DNA from: Actinomycetospora endophytica
Lineage (GTDB): Bacteria > Actinomycetota > Actinomycetes > Mycobacteriales > Pseudonocardiaceae
Direction: 5' to 3'
Assembly (NCBI RefSeq): GCF_021026375.1
Contig: NZ_JAJNDB010000005.1
Location: 310,001 to 374,000 of the forward strand
Length of the DNA stretch: 64,000 nucleotides
Under the pieces are notes generated by a model. That model was not told where the DNA came from. It was given only the letters and a program-made list of their open reading frames with translations, and did not search any database. Within the stretch, counting starts at the first letter, position 1, and every line of letters starts with the position of its first letter. The translations under genes were made by a program, and so were the position numbers. Below are positions 26,553-35,216 of the stretch, piece by piece.

Positions 26553-27726
26553 TAGAGCGCGCGGCCGACTCGATAATCTCGGCCACGAGTTTCTCGAGGC
26601 CGAGCCCGGGCTTCAAGCGTCGAATAGGAGGATCTGCAATCCATCCATCGAACTCCTTTACCGATTTAACCATCGCCTTGGCTAACGAGGCTGAGTCCGG
26701 CTCCGAGACATACACGCCTGGCATATCTCGCACATATTCTGCCGACCCGGCCTGGCTCGAAACCACGGCATGGAGACCGGCTGCGAGGGCTTCGTTAACT
26801 ACGAGTCCCCACACTTCTTGCATGCTCGGGAGGACAAGGGTCTGCGAAAAAGCGTACTCGCGCCACAGATCTGCCCCATTAAGGTGGTCTCGAAATCGAA
26901 CGTCGGCGTCTGGGTGAAGCCGCGCGGCCCGGTCCTTGAGGTCAGCGTTAAGCGGGCCAGTTCCGACGATCGAGAGCCTGGCGGGACCGGTTTGCTTTAC
27001 TACTACCTCGAATGCGTCCAAGAGGGCCGCGACGTTCTTTCTTTCGATCAGTTGGCCCACGTAGAGGAAGGTCTGTTTCTCGCCACCCAAGGATGTTCTG
27101 ATGTTGTTGACATCTTCCGCAATCTGGTCGACGTCGACGTTGTTCAGAGCCTCAATTACAACGGGACGTTCTCCAAGCAAATCCCTGACATTCGATGTGG
27201 ACGCCGGACCACCCGTAACTAGCACGTCCGCCGCGCTGAGAATTACACGGCGTAAGGTGGCCGCAGGGCCGGAGTGATATCGCCGCGATGTAACTGTACT
27301 GCGGTACCCCAGTGAGATCGGAACGCCTTGGGTCTTCGCCCAAAGGATGGTCTGCCAGTAGGCAGGAGATTCCCAGCCGTCGATATGCACCCAGTCCGGT
27401 CGAACAGTTCTCAGGATACGAAGGAGTCTGATCGACGGTCTATGCAACGCAGCTGCAGACATCTTCTTCGGTCGAGAGGAGGCGAGGATAAACTCAGCCT
27501 GCCCGATCTGCGGATCCCCGTCATGCCCATCTAACGGGTTCATGCAGACGACGGTGAGGGAGAGGATCTCGGAGAGCCAGCTCCAAGTTGACCAGCGATA
27601 CCGCATGGGAAAGTTCGTCAGCCAGACAAGTCGTGGGTGGGATCGAATGTCACCATCCAGCTTGAGATCGTTCGAGAACTTATGATCCATCGGGTTGGCC
27701 GCCGGATAATCACCGTTGGAAGACAT
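26536..27726 (-). CDS. GT4-family glycosyltransferase
   Basis: About 396 residues. N-terminal domain with RLVWLTNFPMRYRWSTW; C-terminal domain with FLYVGQLIERKNVAALLDAF, RLSIVGTGPLNADL and PSMQEVWGLVVNEALAAGLH, the last containing the E-x7-E element. A retaining GT-B enzyme that probably adds one sugar of the repeat unit. The ATG at 27726 lies 2 bp after the stop of the GDP-mannose dehydratase gene, so the two are expressed together. GC content begins to fall within this gene relative to its upstream neighbour. Confidence 0.85.
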   Translation of the reverse strand: MSSNGDYPAANPMDHKFSNDLKLDGDIRSHPRLVWLTNFPMRYRWSTWSWLSEILSLTVVCMNPLDGHDGDPQIGQAEFILASSRPKKMSAAALHRPSIRLLRILRTVRPDWVHIDGWESPAYWQTILWAKTQGVPISLGYRSTVTSRRYHSGPAATLRRVILSAADVLVTGGPASTSNVRDLLGERPVVIEALNNVDVDQIAEDVNNIRTSLGGEKQTFLYVGQLIERKNVAALLDAFEVVVKQTGPARLSIVGTGPLNADLKDRAARLHPDADVRFRDHLNGADLWREYAFSQTLVLPSMQEVWGLVVNEALAAGLHAVVSSQAGSAEYVRDMPGVYVSEPDSASLAKAMVKSVKEFDGWIADPPIRRLKPGLGLEKLVAEIIESAARSNATER

Positions 27727-27728
27727 GA

Positions 27729-28715
27729 TTAAGGCTCCCCGATTCTCGTCTCGGCAAGCTCGGCGTCGACCATGATGTGGGCGAGCTGCTCGGGCATGGT
27801 CTGCGCGGTCCAGCCGAGTGTCTTCTCGGCCTTCGAGGAGTCCCCGATCAGCGAGTCCACCTCGGTCGGACGCAGATAACCCTCGTCGAACCGGACGTGG
27901 CGCTCCCAGTCCGCGCCCACGTGCTCGAAGCAGTACTGCACCCACTGGCGCACCGTGGTCGCCGTGCCGGTGGCCAGCACGTAGTCGTCGCCCTGGTCGG
28001 CCTGCAGCATCCGCCACATGCCCTCCACGTACTCCGGCGCATACCCCCAGTCGCGGACCGCATCCAGATTGCCCAGGTAGACGAACTCCTCCTTGCCCTG
28101 CGCGATCCGGGCGGCGGCGCGAGCGATCTTGCGGGTCACGAAGGTCTCGCCGCGGCGCGGGGACTCGTGGTTGAACAGGATCCCGTTGACCGCGAACAGG
28201 CCGTGCGCCTCGCGGTAGTTCCGGGCCATCCAATAGCCGTAGAGCTTCGCCGCCCCGTACGGCGAGCGCGGGTAGAACGGGGTCACCTCGGACTGCGGCG
28301 GCGGGGTCGCGCCGAACATCTCCGAGCTCGAGGCCTGGTAGTAGCGGGTGTCGATCCCGACCATCCGGATCGCCTCGAGCAACCGGGCAGTGCCGAGCCC
28401 GGTGGTGTTGCCGGTGAACTCCGGCTCGTCGAAGCTCACGCGCACGTGCGACTGCGCCGCCAGGTGATACACCTCGTCCGGGCGCACCTTCTCGATCAAC
28501 GTCACCAGCCGGCTCGAATCGGTCAGGTCGCCGTAGTGGAGAACGAGGCGCTGCTCCGGGTCGTGCGGATCCTGATACAGGTGCTCGATCCGACCGGTGT
28601 TGAACGTCGAGGAACGCCGGATGATCCCGTGCACCTCGTAACCCTTGGCCAACAACAACTCGGTCAGATACGAACCGTCCTGCCCGGTGATCCCCGTGAT
28701 GATTGCGCGCTTCAT
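27729..28715 (-). CDS. gmd: GDP-mannose 4,6-dehydratase
   Basis: 328 residues of the extended SDR family. NADP-binding motif [12 protein letters not shown] near the N-terminus, QASSSEMFG, the [13 protein letters not shown] catalytic YxxxK, and the GMD-specific [18 protein letters not shown] and [20 protein letters not shown]. It converts GDP-mannose to GDP-4-keto-6-deoxymannose, the precursor of GDP-fucose, GDP-rhamnose and perosamine sugars. No GDP-fucose synthase or RMD reductase is seen in the window, so the final sugar is unknown. High GC like the rest of the genome. Confidence 0.93.
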   Translation of the reverse strand: MKRAIITGITGQDGSYLTELLLAKGYEVHGIIRRSSTFNTGRIEHLYQDPHDPEQRLVLHYGDLTDSSRLVTLIEKVRPDEVYHLAAQSHVRVSFDEPEFTGNTTGLGTARLLEAIRMVGIDTRYYQASSSEMFGATPPPQSEVTPFYPRSPYGAAKLYGYWMARNYREAHGLFAVNGILFNHESPRRGETFVTRKIARAAARIAQGKEEFVYLGNLDAVRDWGYAPEYVEGMWRMLQADQGDDYVLATGTATTVRQWVQYCFEHVGADWERHVRFDEGYLRPTEVDSLIGDSSKAEKTLGWTAQTMPEQLAHIMVDAELAETRIGEP

Positions 28716-28856
28716 CGCTCTAATCCCCCGACTGGTCTTCCGAGCTCCGCACCGGTCTCTTGGGGACCGGCGGACGGGGTCTCGCGATGCCGAGCCCCTG
28801 GGCGTAGCGCAGTGACGCTGCGCGTTCGCTGACTACATGCTGTGTCCATCGCACCC

Positions 28857-29483
28857 CTAAGTGCGTCCCCCACGTGACTGTCCAGCAACATTGCTCGTCG
28901 CGTCGGGCCAAGGTAATGGGCTCGATGGAGCCTTGCCACCCCGGGTCTGCTTGAGTTGCCCCTCGGGGCTGCTCGGACGGGTGATCTCAGGTGCGCTCCC
29001 CTCCTGCTGGAACACGACCCCGGCTGGAACCAGACCGTCGGCCGGCACCGTCGCGCCGCGCAGAACGATCGCCCGCAGAGCGACCCAGGCACCTTCGCCA
29101 ACGACGATCGGAGCGTTGTCGTACTCGAAGTTCGGGTCCCGCCGTCGGTGCGAGCCAGTGCAGAGGAATGCTTCCTGCGAGATACACACCTGGTCGCCGA
29201 TCATGATCGGTTCGAGGTTCAGGAGCCAGACTCCCTCGCCGATCCAGCAGTGCTCGCCGACCGCGAGCTTCCAGGGCCAGTGCACCTTGACGCCGTTCCG
29301 GATATTGCAGCCACGCCCGACCTCGGCGCCGAAGGTACGTAGGATCGTGGGGCGGGTCCGCGCCGGGCACCACCAGGCCTGGAACACCAGGTGGGAGACC
29401 ACCCACCACGCGATCTGCCATGCCGGAGACCGGCCCTTGTCGTAACCGACGCCCGTGAAGTCCTGCAGCCGTCGAGTGGTCAT
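28857..29483 (-). CDS. WcaF-like acetyltransferase, altered C-terminus
   Basis: 208 residues. The N-terminal about 150 residues match colanic-acid-type left-handed beta-helix acetyltransferases: RPTILRTFGAEVGRGCNIRN, KLAVGEHCWIGEGVWLLNLE, ICISQEAFLCTGSH-type hexapeptide turns and APIVVGEGAWVALRAIVLRG. The usual ending (a further coil with a VxxAGNPA motif) is absent; instead there is GATVPADGLVPAGVVFQQEG and a low-complexity tail. No other frame restores the normal end, so I keep it as a gene that may have lost its original 3' end. Its ATG overlaps the upstream glycosyltransferase stop (TGATG). Confidence 0.72.
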   Translation of the reverse strand: MTTRRLQDFTGVGYDKGRSPAWQIAWWVVSHLVFQAWWCPARTRPTILRTFGAEVGRGCNIRNGVKVHWPWKLAVGEHCWIGEGVWLLNLEPIMIGDQVCISQEAFLCTGSHRRRDPNFEYDNAPIVVGEGAWVALRAIVLRGATVPADGLVPAGVVFQQEGSAPEITRPSSPEGQLKQTRGGKAPSSPLPWPDATSNVAGQSRGGRT

Positions 29484-30796
29484 CAGGCACGGTCCCGAAC
29501 CAGCGGCGCCGGCACGACGGCCGAACGGGTGGAACGACGGCGAGCAAAAGTACGCTGCGTAGGGATCGAAGGGCCCAGCACCCGCTCGGCCAGGTGCTCG
29601 ACCCAGCCGCAGTAGGCGGTGCGAGCGGCCTCCTCGGCGAGGGCGTCACGGGCGAAGAGCTGACCGCGGAGACCCATAGCGAGCCCTTCTTCCTGGTTCG
29701 CGCCCAGAGCCAGGACGGCACCGAGAAGGTCCTGAGCGCTCCCGGGCGCGACGCACATCCCGCCGCCGGAGACCTCGACCTCCGAGGTCGCCGCGCTCTT
29801 CGGGCTCGTGGCCGCGACCACCGGCCGGCCCGACGCGAAGTACGAGGTGAGCTTCGAGGGGACGCACATCTCCTCGACGCCCGGCTTCTCGTTGAGAACC
29901 AGGACGTCGGCCGCGGACATCGCGGTCTGGAACTTGTCGCCGGGCAGCGGGTCCAGGAACTGCAGGGTCGAGATCCCTCGGCCGAGATTCTCGAGGTGCG
30001 CGCGCTGGTTGCCGGTACCGAGGAGGACGAAGCGGACCGGCAGGTTCTGCTGCTCGGCGAGCCGGGCCGCCTCGATCACGTTCTCCAGGCCCTGCTTCGC
30101 ACCCATGTTGCCAGCGTGCAGGGCAACGATCTCACCGTCGCGCCACCCGAGCTCGCGACGCAGCGCCGCCGGGTCGCCCGTGGTGCCCTTGAGGTGCGTC
30201 CAGTTACGGATGGTCGTGATCCGGTCCTGCTGGACGCCGAGCCCGACCAGCGAGCGGCGGAAGCTCTCGTGGATGGCGACGACACCGTCGGCTCGACCGA
30301 GGAGGCTCCGCTCGAGCTTGTCGGCCGCGCGGGCTCCGCGACCGCCGAGGCAGCCGGTCTCCGCGATCGCGCGTCCGTAGAGGTCCTGGGTGATCACACC
30401 GACGGCCGTGCGACCGGTGGACTTCCACCGCAGCGCCGCCCCGACCGTGAGGAGCGCGGGGCTGACCGCGAGAACGACGTCCGGGCGGGCCTGCACGGCG
30501 CGCATCGCGTTCCGAGCGAACGCGGCCTCCATCAGGATGCGGCTCTTGCCGGTGGGGTTCTCCGGAACCGGGTGGGCGACGCGGGTGACGCGGACGTCCC
30601 CGTCCATCTCGGTGGTGCCCGACCGGAATCCCTCAGCGACCCTCCAGTGCGGGTAGTGCGGCAGACCCGTCACCACCTGCACGTCGTGGCCGGCGTCGGC
30701 CAGGAAGTGCGCCATGCCGGTGGTGTACGGCGCGATGCCTGTGGGCTCGGGCGCGTAGTTGAGGCCCAGGATCGAGACGCGAAGGCGGTTGGACAT
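29483..30796 (-). CDS. GT4-family glycosyltransferase, WcaI-like
   Basis: 437 residues. VSILGLNYAPEPTGIAPYTT at the N-terminus is the hallmark of WcaI-type enzymes, followed by GHDVQVVTGLPHYPHW. The C-terminal domain has LHAGNMGAKQGLENVIEAA, RFVLLGTGNQRAHLE and LNEKPGVEEMCVPSKLTSYF. It probably transfers a deoxysugar (often fucose from GDP-fucose in WcaI) to the growing unit, which fits the nearby GDP-mannose dehydratase. ATG at 30796 has GGGGAGA upstream; the long frame continuing upstream is shadow of the next gene. Confidence 0.87.
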   Translation of the reverse strand: MSNRLRVSILGLNYAPEPTGIAPYTTGMAHFLADAGHDVQVVTGLPHYPHWRVAEGFRSGTTEMDGDVRVTRVAHPVPENPTGKSRILMEAAFARNAMRAVQARPDVVLAVSPALLTVGAALRWKSTGRTAVGVITQDLYGRAIAETGCLGGRGARAADKLERSLLGRADGVVAIHESFRRSLVGLGVQQDRITTIRNWTHLKGTTGDPAALRRELGWRDGEIVALHAGNMGAKQGLENVIEAARLAEQQNLPVRFVLLGTGNQRAHLENLGRGISTLQFLDPLPGDKFQTAMSAADVLVLNEKPGVEEMCVPSKLTSYFASGRPVVAATSPKSAATSEVEVSGGGMCVAPGSAQDLLGAVLALGANQEEGLAMGLRGQLFARDALAEEAARTAYCGWVEHLAERVLGPSIPTQRTFARRRSTRSAVVPAPLVRDRA

Positions 30797-30843
30797 AGTG
30801 GTCTCCCCGGAAGAATGAGAAAGAATTGTTGGAAAAGTCGGTG

Positions 30844-32337
30844 TCAGTACGCGCCGCGCCCGCGGAGCACGGCACCGACGGTCTTCCAGAGAATGTTCAC
30901 GTCGAGCACCGGCGACCAGTTCTCCACGTAGCGGAGGTCCAGGCGGACCGACTCTTCCCAGCTGAGGTCGGAGCGTCCGGAGACCTGCCAGAGGCCGGTC
31001 ATGCCCGGGCGAACCAGGAGCTTGCGGCGGGCGTCGTCGGCGTAGGTCGCCACCTCGCGACCGAGCGGCGGACGGGGCCCGACCAGGGACATCGAGCCGC
31101 CGAGCACGTTGAGCAGCTGCGGGAGCTCGTCGAGCGAGAGGCGGCGCAGCGTCGCGCCGACCGTGGTGACCCGGGGGTCGGCCTTCATCTTGAACAGCGG
31201 GCCGGCGGCCTCGTTGGTCGCGGCGAGAGCGGCGACCTGCTGGTCGGCGTTGACGACCATGGAGCGGAACTTGACCATCCGGAACGTCGAGCCGTTGAGG
31301 CCGATGCGCTCCTGCCGATAGAAGACCGGGCCCCCGTCGCGCTTGATGAGCACCGCGATCGTCAGGAAGACCGGGGCGAGCACGAGGAGCAGGGCGGCAG
31401 CGCCGAGACGGTCGACGCCGGCCTTCACCGTGCGGGTCACGCCGTCGAAGCGGGGCTCGGTGAGGCGCAGCATCGGGATGCCGTCTACCGGGGCGACGTG
31501 CAGGCGGGGCCCGCCGATCTCCATGAGGCCCGGGTCGACGACCAGGTCCACCCCGGTGCCCTCGAGCGCCCAGGCCAGGGCCTGCAGGCGGCGGGGCGAC
31601 CAGCCGGGCGTCGGGGCGATGGCCACGACGTCGATGCCGAGCTCCGCGACGTGGCGGGCGACCTGGTCGAGGTCCCCGACCACCGGGACGCCGTCGACGG
31701 TCGCGTGGCCATCGACCGGACCGGTGGAGGTGCAGGCCGCGACGACGTTCCAGCCGTGGTGCGGAACGCGACGGGTGCGGGCGACGAGGTCGGCGATGCC
31801 GTCCTCGGTGCCGACCACCAGGACCGAGGACATGCAGACGTTCTCGCGACGCGCGGCGTGCAGCACCCGGCGGATCAGGTACCGGCCGGCGAGGATGGCG
31901 GCGCCGGTGACGGGGAGGACCCCGACAACCCAGGGCCGGAGCTCGTCGGCCTTGAAGAGGTAGCCGACGAGGGCCAGGACCAGGCTCGCGCCCAGGAAGG
32001 CTCGGACGAGGCGGTTGAACTCCTCGGCGCCCTGCCCGATCACCTGGGCGTCCCAGCAGCGCATTGCGGCCATCATCGTCAGCGCCACCCCTGCACCGAT
32101 GCAGCTGAAGGCGGCGGCGGTCGAGATGTCCCATGAACGGACCGCTACACCGAGGGCGATCGCGACCGCGCAGACCGCGACGATGATCCCGAGGTCAGCG
32201 GTGACGACGGCCCGGACGAGCAGCGTGCGCCACGTGCGAATACGAGCCGGCGTGACCGCCACCCGCTCCTGCGAGGACCGCGGCCCGGGGACGATGACGT
32301 CCCGGGTTCCCCCCGCGATCCCGATGTCCGTGCTCAC
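30844..32337 (-). CDS. Initiating undecaprenyl-phosphate sugar phosphotransferase (WbaP/WcaJ-like)
   Basis: About 497 residues. Four to five N-terminal helices, a Rossmann-like CoA-binding region (VLVVGTEDGIADLVARTRRV), another helix, then the bacterial sugar transferase domain: YRQERIGLNGSTFRMVKFRS, FKMKADPRVTTVGATLRR, LDELPQLLNVLGGSMSLVGP and RPGMTGLWQVSGRSDLSW. It transfers sugar-1-phosphate to undecaprenyl phosphate, the first step of the repeat unit. First gene of the leftward operon. I chose the GTG at 32337, preceded by GGGGGGT; a GTG at 32418 is open but less likely. Confidence 0.9.
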   Translation of the reverse strand: MSTDIGIAGGTRDVIVPGPRSSQERVAVTPARIRTWRTLLVRAVVTADLGIIVAVCAVAIALGVAVRSWDISTAAAFSCIGAGVALTMMAAMRCWDAQVIGQGAEEFNRLVRAFLGASLVLALVGYLFKADELRPWVVGVLPVTGAAILAGRYLIRRVLHAARRENVCMSSVLVVGTEDGIADLVARTRRVPHHGWNVVAACTSTGPVDGHATVDGVPVVGDLDQVARHVAELGIDVVAIAPTPGWSPRRLQALAWALEGTGVDLVVDPGLMEIGGPRLHVAPVDGIPMLRLTEPRFDGVTRTVKAGVDRLGAAALLLVLAPVFLTIAVLIKRDGGPVFYRQERIGLNGSTFRMVKFRSMVVNADQQVAALAATNEAAGPLFKMKADPRVTTVGATLRRLSLDELPQLLNVLGGSMSLVGPRPPLGREVATYADDARRKLLVRPGMTGLWQVSGRSDLSWEESVRLDLRYVENWSPVLDVNILWKTVGAVLRGRGAY

Positions 32338-32670
32338 GTTCAGTGACCCCCCATGGTCACGGGGGCTCGCGGGAGGAGTAGCGACGGGGGCGCCTTGGTT
32401 GACCCCCGACCGCGTCACCGCCAGCTTCGCCCTGGTGTGCGCTTGACCCGGCTATCGCCACTGCGAGCGTGGTCCGTTACCCGCTCCGTATCAGCGTTCC
32501 GGTGTGTCGTCGCGACACGCCGGAAAACCTTGATGCGGACCTTCTGAGACTCACCCGTTCGGTTTAGTCATAGAACGAACCGTGCCACACAGCGTCGCCC
32601 CCGACGGACGCAGACTGTGCGTCCTCGGCCTTTCGGCGACCTTTCAGCGTTGTCAACGCTGTGTGACAGA
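32338..32670. other. Intergenic region upstream of polysaccharide operon
   Basis: About 330 bp separating the polysaccharide operon from the end of the truncated SARP gene. It contains AT-richer sequence around 32560-32580 that may hold the operon promoter, plus two elements near 32630-32661 listed separately. No gene is supported. Confidence 0.6.
32630..32646 (-). promoter_or_regulatory. Possible SARP box (TGAAAG-N5-CGAAAG)
   Basis: On the minus strand TGAAAG (32646-32641) and CGAAAG (32635-32630) are spaced with an 11-bp period, as in the four better sites at 36.6-46.7 kb. It points toward the polysaccharide operon, but the start codon is about 290 bp away instead of 54-63 bp, and one half-site is imperfect. 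Immediately upstream is a near-perfect palindrome AGCGTTG-T-CAACGCT (32647-32661). Confidence 0.35.
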
Positions 32671-34137
32671 TCACCCCTTCGAGGTGTTGCCCTCGCGGAG
32701 ATCGTCATGTGGCTCGCCGGTGATCGCCTCGACGGCGCCCTCACGGGTGCCATGTCTGCCGAGTACGTCGATCACCTCGGCCACGTGTCGAGCCAGCCCG
32801 CCGGACCGTTCGACGACGGCGGACACCAGGGCGTCGTCGGGCTGGAGGTGCGCGAGCCGGCGCCGCACGAGCAGCGCCACCGCTTCCGGGCTGAGCGGGC
32901 CGAGGACCCGGGTGGTGACAGCGTGCTGGGCGGCAAGGTCACTGAGCGAAACCGCGCAGTGCGGGTCACCGGCACCGTCGGAGATCCGGGCCGCCAGGAC
33001 GATGACGACACCGGCCGGCGGCCCCCGACGAGCCAGACCACGCAGCGCCTCCAGCGACGCGGCGTCGGCCTGGTCCGCGTCGTCGAGCGCGAGCAGCAGG
33101 GGCGCGTCCTGTGCGAGCCAGGCGAGCCGCTGGTGCACCCACACCCCGAGCTCACAGCCGCGGGCCTCACGACGGACCCCGAGCTCGGCCATGACCCTGC
33201 GCCAGAACGCGGCGGCCGGCTCGCCCTGCCGCCAGGCGGAGACGGCGGTCCTGGCCCCGATGCCGTGGGCGTCGTTCACCGCGGCGCGCAGCAGCGCGCT
33301 CTTCCCCACCCCGGCGCGCCCGCGCAGGACGACCAGCCGGCCGTCGTCGTGGAGGGCATCGAGGATCGAGTCCCGCACGTCGTCCCGCCCGATCAGCTCG
33401 GGGGTACGGGGCCGCTCCCGGGCGGGGCGGGACGTGTCGAGCGAGCCGTACAGGGCACGTAGCTGGGGACCCGGCTCGGCGTCGATCTCGTCGCGCAGGC
33501 GGCGCCGCACCTCGAGATAGGTGTCGACGGCGGCGCGGTGCCGGCCGCCGTCGCGCAGCGCGCGGATCAGGAGCGTCGCCAGCTCCTCGTCGAGGCGGTC
33601 CTCCGAGATCAGCAGGTCGGCGGCCTCGCCACAACGTCCTGCCGCCAATAGCAGCGAGCCGTGGTGGACGGTGAGCGCGCGGCGGCGCTGCTCGGCGGCG
33701 CGGCGGGCCTCGACGAGCCGCTCGGCGTCGTACCCGGGGAAGGGCGTGCCGCGCCAGGCCGCGCGGGCTGCCTCGTGGTCGGCGACGTCGTCACCGTGCA
33801 GGGCGGTCTCGGTGAGGCGGTGGAAGCGCAGCAGGTCGACGGCGTCCCGGCAGATGTGCAGCGTGTACGAGCCGGCCGCGGCGGTGATCCATGGTTCCTC
33901 GCGCTCCCCCAGCCAGGCCCGCAGGCGGCTCAGGGCGATGTGGAGGGTGCTGCGCGGGTTCTGGGGCAGATCCTCGCCCCAGGCCTGGTCGATGAGCACG
34001 TCACCGTCGACGGGCTCGCCCGCGTTCAGGGCCAGCACCGCGAGCAGCGCATTGTGGTTGCGGCTCCGCCTGAACTCGGCGACGCCGTCGCGCTCGACGA
34101 CGATCCCTCCGAGCAGACGGATCTCGACGTCGGTCAT
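32671..34137 (-). CDS. SARP-family regulator, N-terminal half only (OmpR-like HTH, BTAD, NTPase)
   Basis: 488 residues. Winged helix (about 1-95; VEIRLLGGIVVERDG, FRRSRNHNALLAVLALNAGE), bacterial transcriptional activation domain (about 100-240; LIRALRDGGRHRAAVDTYLE), then an NTPase domain with Walker A LRGRAGVGKSALLRA and Walker B LLLALDDADQ. It aligns along its length with the N-terminal half of the 1055-residue protein at 40188-43355, then stops after AVEAITGEP, where the longer protein continues into a helical C-terminal region. It is therefore a truncated paralogue; the DNA-binding and activation domains remain complete, so it may still work. Its leader is shared with the full-length copy. 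Confidence 0.82.
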   Translation of the reverse strand: MTDVEIRLLGGIVVERDGVAEFRRSRNHNALLAVLALNAGEPVDGDVLIDQAWGEDLPQNPRSTLHIALSRLRAWLGEREEPWITAAAGSYTLHICRDAVDLLRFHRLTETALHGDDVADHEAARAAWRGTPFPGYDAERLVEARRAAEQRRRALTVHHGSLLLAAGRCGEAADLLISEDRLDEELATLLIRALRDGGRHRAAVDTYLEVRRRLRDEIDAEPGPQLRALYGSLDTSRPARERPRTPELIGRDDVRDSILDALHDDGRLVVLRGRAGVGKSALLRAAVNDAHGIGARTAVSAWRQGEPAAAFWRRVMAELGVRREARGCELGVWVHQRLAWLAQDAPLLLALDDADQADAASLEALRGLARRGPPAGVVIVLAARISDGAGDPHCAVSLSDLAAQHAVTTRVLGPLSPEAVALLVRRRLAHLQPDDALVSAVVERSGGLARHVAEVIDVLGRHGTREGAVEAITGEPHDDLREGNTSKG

Positions 34138-34167
34138 CGTTCCCCCCGGGTGTCACGTGGAGTGACA
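34138..34167 (-). promoter_or_regulatory. Conserved leader/palindrome upstream of truncated SARP gene
   Basis: Reading toward the gene: TCACTC-N3-GTGACA, a short spacer, then GGGGGGAAC one base before the ATG. TGTCAC-N5-GTGACA (34151-34167) forms a palindrome. The same layout, at identical distance from the ATG, precedes the full-length SARP gene at 43355. Likely a ribosome site plus an operator or start-site element; which one is unknown. Confidence 0.55.
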
Positions 34168-34469
34168 CAGCGAGCACAGGCTACGTCGATCGGGATCGTT
34201 TTACGTCCTGCTGGTACGCGAACCGTCTAGAACCTGACCCTCTGGTGGGGTCGACGCGCCCTCGGACACCTGACCGTGGTCTTAGCGGCAGAGCCGCCGC
34301 CTCAAGATCCGTCTCCGCTCGAGGAAGTCGCCCTGAACGGTGCGGGGGACGCTGAACCGTGACCTGCGACCCGTAGCTGGCACTGAAACAGGGCGAATAG
34401 CCCATATGGCTTCTATCCGGTACCCATGACCATGTCGAGGATTGTCGCGCACCGCTCTGAGGGGGAGCT
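34168..34469. other. Intergenic region, divergent promoters
   Basis: About 300 bp between the leader of the truncated SARP gene and the gene at 34470. It should contain a promoter in each direction. No RNA gene, repeat or strong SARP box is visible; a TGAAAC at 34384 has no acceptable partner half-site. Confidence 0.5.
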
Positions 34470-35171
34470 ATGACGAGTAGCGCGACCGAATCGATTGAAG
34501 AGTTCGCGGCGGCCGCCCTCCGGGGCGGCGTGTCGACCACGATCTGCGATGCACTGGTGGCGCTCCGACCCCCCGGGGACCTACTCGCACCCCGAATGGA
34601 GATGTTGATTCCCGAGTCCACCCTTCCTGGCCGTTGCGCGATCATCACCGTGGCCATCGAGCTGGCGGACGACCGTCGATACCGACCCGTCGTCGAACGC
34701 CTCTTGGAGGAACCGTCCGATGTAGCGGAGAAGTATCCGATCACCATCTTCGACAGCGGCGCGACCCTGCGATCTGAGGCACTGGGCTGGTGGTTCGAGA
34801 CCCTCGCGAGCCGGCCGCGGTGGAGATACGAGGCCGACCGACTGATCCATACTCTCACCGGACCTGTCCTCGACCAGTGCCGCGACGCCGCCATCGCCCA
34901 CCTCACGGTCCCAGGGCGGCGCCCACGGATCCTCGGTGTGTGGGCCGCTGCCGACGTCCTGTGCGCGCTCGGTCGGATTCCGGCCGTCGAGGCGACCTGG
35001 CTCCAGTGGATACGCGACGAGCAGTTCACGAATCGCCTCGATCACAGAGGTCCTCACACCCCCGAGAACGGTACTAAGTCTGATCTGGACGGCGCGCTCC
35101 GACAGTGCCTCGAGGCGGGCGTGCTCACCCACCAAGATGAGTTGGTGCGCGCGGCCTCTGCCACCGCCTGA
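34470..35171 (+). CDS. Hypothetical protein
   Basis: 233 residues, soluble, no signal peptide or membrane segment. Short helical stretches (CDALVALRPPGDLLAPRMEM, EADRLIHTLTGPVLDQCRDA, VWAAADVLCALGRIPAVEAT) suggest an all-alpha, repeat-like fold. I recognise no family. The ATG at 34470 has an excellent GGGGGAGCT ribosome site. It sits between a truncated SARP gene and a SARP C-terminal remnant, transcribed away from the former and converging on the latter. Confidence 0.65.
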   Translation: MTSSATESIEEFAAAALRGGVSTTICDALVALRPPGDLLAPRMEMLIPESTLPGRCAIITVAIELADDRRYRPVVERLLEEPSDVAEKYPITIFDSGATLRSEALGWWFETLASRPRWRYEADRLIHTLTGPVLDQCRDAAIAHLTVPGRRPRILGVWAAADVLCALGRIPAVEATWLQWIRDEQFTNRLDHRGPHTPENGTKSDLDGALRQCLEAGVLTHQDELVRAASATA

Positions 35172-35216
35172 GCAGTCAGGAGTTGCTGCTCGGCGTGGAG
35201 GTCAACGAAGATCCAC

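Noticed and set aside
32582-33520. Plus-strand frames of 280-312 residues opposite the truncated SARP gene
   Set aside because: Antisense shadows; the minus strand carries winged helix, BTAD and Walker motifs.
34384-34400. TGAAAC-N5-GAATAG upstream of the gene at 34470
   Set aside because: Right period, but the second half-site has too many mismatches to group with the SARP boxes.
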